DNA from: Bacteroidota bacterium
Lineage (GTDB): Bacteria; Bacteroidota; Bacteroidia; Bacteroidales; Prolixibacteraceae
NCBI GenBank assembly: GCA_030632865.1
Contig: DAOVTY010000028.1
Location: 1 to 17,714, forward strand
DNA length: 17,714 nucleotides
Direction: 5' to 3'
Made by a program: the position numbers and the translations under genes
Shown: in pieces, positions 16,192 to 17,714 of the stretch
Position numbering within the stretch: the stretch's first letter is position 1
How the letters are laid out: every line of letters starts with the position of its first letter
The notes under the pieces: generated by a model
Database searches by the model: none
The model's input: only the letters and a program-made list of their open reading frames with translations
Told to the model about the DNA's origin: nothing

Positions 16192-17714
16192 ATGAAAAGA
16201 GCATTTGAGGTAATTAATCCCGACTTTGAAAAAAGTCCACACACAGGAATGACAAAACAGCATTATATCGAAATGGCTAAATATTTATTAGAGCGGGCTT
16301 TCACTCATGTAAAATCAATTGACGACCCTTTAACATTTCCGACCGTACCAGGAAAAACTTACCCACAACCCGGCGCACCTGACTGGCGTAACCGTTCGTT
16401 AGAATTTGAAGCACTCGAAAGAACATTCACTTTGGCAGGTCCGTTAATTCATATCGATCCAAATACGGAGATAAATGGAATTAATATTCGAGAATATTAC
16501 AGTTTACATTTATATAACGCACTTACTCCGGGGCATGCAAATTCGTTACCTTTACCAGAAGATTTACCCGATTCAACTTATCAATTCACTTGTGAATTTG
16601 GCGGGTTATTTAAAACGCTATTGTTGATGCCAGAGACACTTTGGTCTCATTACTCCGAGAAACAAAAAGAGGAGATGGTTGTATCCATTTCAAAATGGGC
16701 ACATCACAGAACTACGCAAAACAATTGGCGCATTTTCAATATTATCACCCTTTCGTTCCTTAAAAAATATGGTTACGAAATTGATGACGATTTGCTGAAA
16801 AATCACTTGTTATGGGTAGCATCATACCATTCGGGAAATGGATGGTATTTAGAGCAGACATACAACTACTATTCAATTAGCCTTTTTATTGTTTATACAA
16901 CCATTTGGAATCGGACTTTTGGAGATGAACATTATCCTGAGATTGCCGAAATTATAGAAAAATCGGCACAAAAATTAATGGAGTCGATTACCGGATTTTT
17001 TGCCCGCGATGGATATATTAATATGTGGTCGAGAAGTATTTGCTACAGAACTTGGGTCTCTGGTGCATTTCCGGTTGCATCTATGTTAAAAGACACAACT
17101 GTGTTAGATCCAGGATTGGCACGACGACTTTGTTCAGGATCGTTATTACAATTTGTTACACGTGAAGAGTTTTATTATAACGAAATACCAAGTTTAGGAT
17201 TCTACGGACAAAAAGAATACATGGTTCAGAATTATAGTTGTGCCGCCAGTCCATTTCTAATGTTTTTACCATTTATATGTCTCGCACTACCTGACGATTC
17301 GCCCTTTTGGACTGCCAAAGAAAATGAGGGTTTTTGGGAAGATCTGAAAGATAATTCAAGAAAGACTGTGCTCGATAATCCGGGATTAGTTCTGGCAAAT
17401 CATGGCAAAACCGGCACCTCTGAAATAATACCGGGGAAAGTTTATTATGATGATCCGAATTACTCGAAACTAATTTACAATACACACTTCCCATGGGAAG
17501 ATCACAACCCAATGGGAGGAACTTCTATGGAATATTGTTTCCGTAGTTTAGATCCACGCGATATGAGGGGGGAGGATGTTAATTTTTACCTTACAGGAAT
17601 TTCACTCAACAATAGTTCTGATAAAAACAGTGTTTACACTACATCACAAAACATGGTTTACAATGGTGTAAAAGACGATATAATTTACCGACAGGCAATT
17701 ATGCGAAAACCTCC
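16192..17714 (+). CDS. DUF2264-family protein, 3'-truncated by window edge
   Basis: Likely (alpha/alpha)-barrel protein of the DUF2264 family, open for 507 codons to the window edge. Signatures are DWRNRSLEFEALERTFTLAG near residues 64-83, NNWRIFNIITLSFL, GNGWYLEQTYNYYSISLF and SRSICYRTWVSGAFP, matching the family's RSL-YR-type motif. The start is fixed by an in-frame TAA at 16177-16179 just upstream, so there is no signal peptide and the protein is predicted cytoplasmic. Such genes occur in carbohydrate loci. From memory, DUF2264-like proteins have been linked to CAZy family GH154 (beta-glucuronidase), but I am unsure of that link. A glycosidase, lyase or isomerase-type role on imported oligosaccharides is plausible; no reaction can be assigned from sequence. 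Confidence 0.85.
   Translation, partial: MKRAFEVINPDFEKSPHTGMTKQHYIEMAKYLLERAFTHVKSIDDPLTFPTVPGKTYPQPGAPDWRNRSLEFEALERTFTLAGPLIHIDPNTEINGINIREYYSLHLYNALTPGHANSLPLPEDLPDSTYQFTCEFGGLFKTLLLMPETLWSHYSEKQKEEMVVSISKWAHHRTTQNNWRIFNIITLSFLKKYGYEIDDDLLKNHLLWVASYHSGNGWYLEQTYNYYSISLFIVYTTIWNRTFGDEHYPEIAEIIEKSAQKLMESITGFFARDGYINMWSRSICYRTWVSGAFPVASMLKDTTVLDPGLARRLCSGSLLQFVTREEFYYNEIPSLGFYGQKEYMVQNYSCAASPFLMFLPFICLALPDDSPFWTAKENEGFWEDLKDNSRKTVLDNPGLVLANHGKTGTSEIIPGKVYYDDPNYSKLIYNTHFPWEDHNPMGGTSMEYCFRSLDPRDMRGEDVNFYLTGISLNNSSDKNSVYTTSQNMVYNGVKDDIIYRQAIMRKP

Noticed and set aside
1..17714. CRISPR array, tRNA, rRNA, transposase or integrase genes
   Set aside because: I looked for regularly spaced repeats, cloverleaf-like sequences and transposase motifs and saw none.

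Overview
The window looks like part of a Bacteroidota chromosome. The DNA is AT-rich, a SusC/SusD outer-membrane pair is present, several short upstream regions carry the TAnnTTTG -7 promoter element of this phylum, ribosome-binding sites are weak, and many products carry signal peptides. The genes read as a polysaccharide-utilisation-type (PUL) locus. I cannot name the genus from sequence alone.

Layout. A minus-strand block runs from about 9336 down to 1. In transcription order it holds a URO-D-fold methyltransferase-like gene broken by two in-frame stops, an exported DUF6807 (PmoA-like) protein, a Tat-signal Gfo/Idh/MocA oxidoreductase, an exported ThuA-like protein, a SusC TonB-dependent transporter, and a SusD-like lipoprotein cut by the left window edge. 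An AraC-family regulator is divergent from the block (9447-10316, plus). To its right the strands alternate: a frameshifted outer-membrane barrel-like gene (minus), a large GH2 beta-galactosidase-type enzyme (plus), a second barrel-like protein (minus) and a DUF2264 protein (plus) cut by the right edge.

How it may work together (inference). SusC/SusD import an oligosaccharide. The exported GH2 trims it in the periplasm. The exported ThuA/Gfo pair resembles the rhizobial ThuA/ThuB pair, which uses 3-keto-glycosides, and so may oxidise and open glycosides outside the cytoplasm. DUF2264 has no signal peptide and would act inside. The AraC protein would sense a sugar and control the divergent block. 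The substrate is unknown. The GH2 keeps its catalytic glutamates and magnesium ligands but lacks three LacZ features: the His that contacts the galactose 6-OH, the loop forming the sodium/6-OH site (a LamG domain sits there), and the C-terminal Trp platform. This argues against plain lactose.

Most notable points: the remodelled GH2 with a nested LamG; the exported ThuA/Tat-oxidoreductase pair; a URO-D pseudogene with two nonsense codons one codon apart; a barrel gene with an apparent one-base loss; a dispersed-type inverted repeat at 5411-5451; and an unexplained 524-base intergenic region containing an 11-bp perfect inverted repeat with a competing arm.
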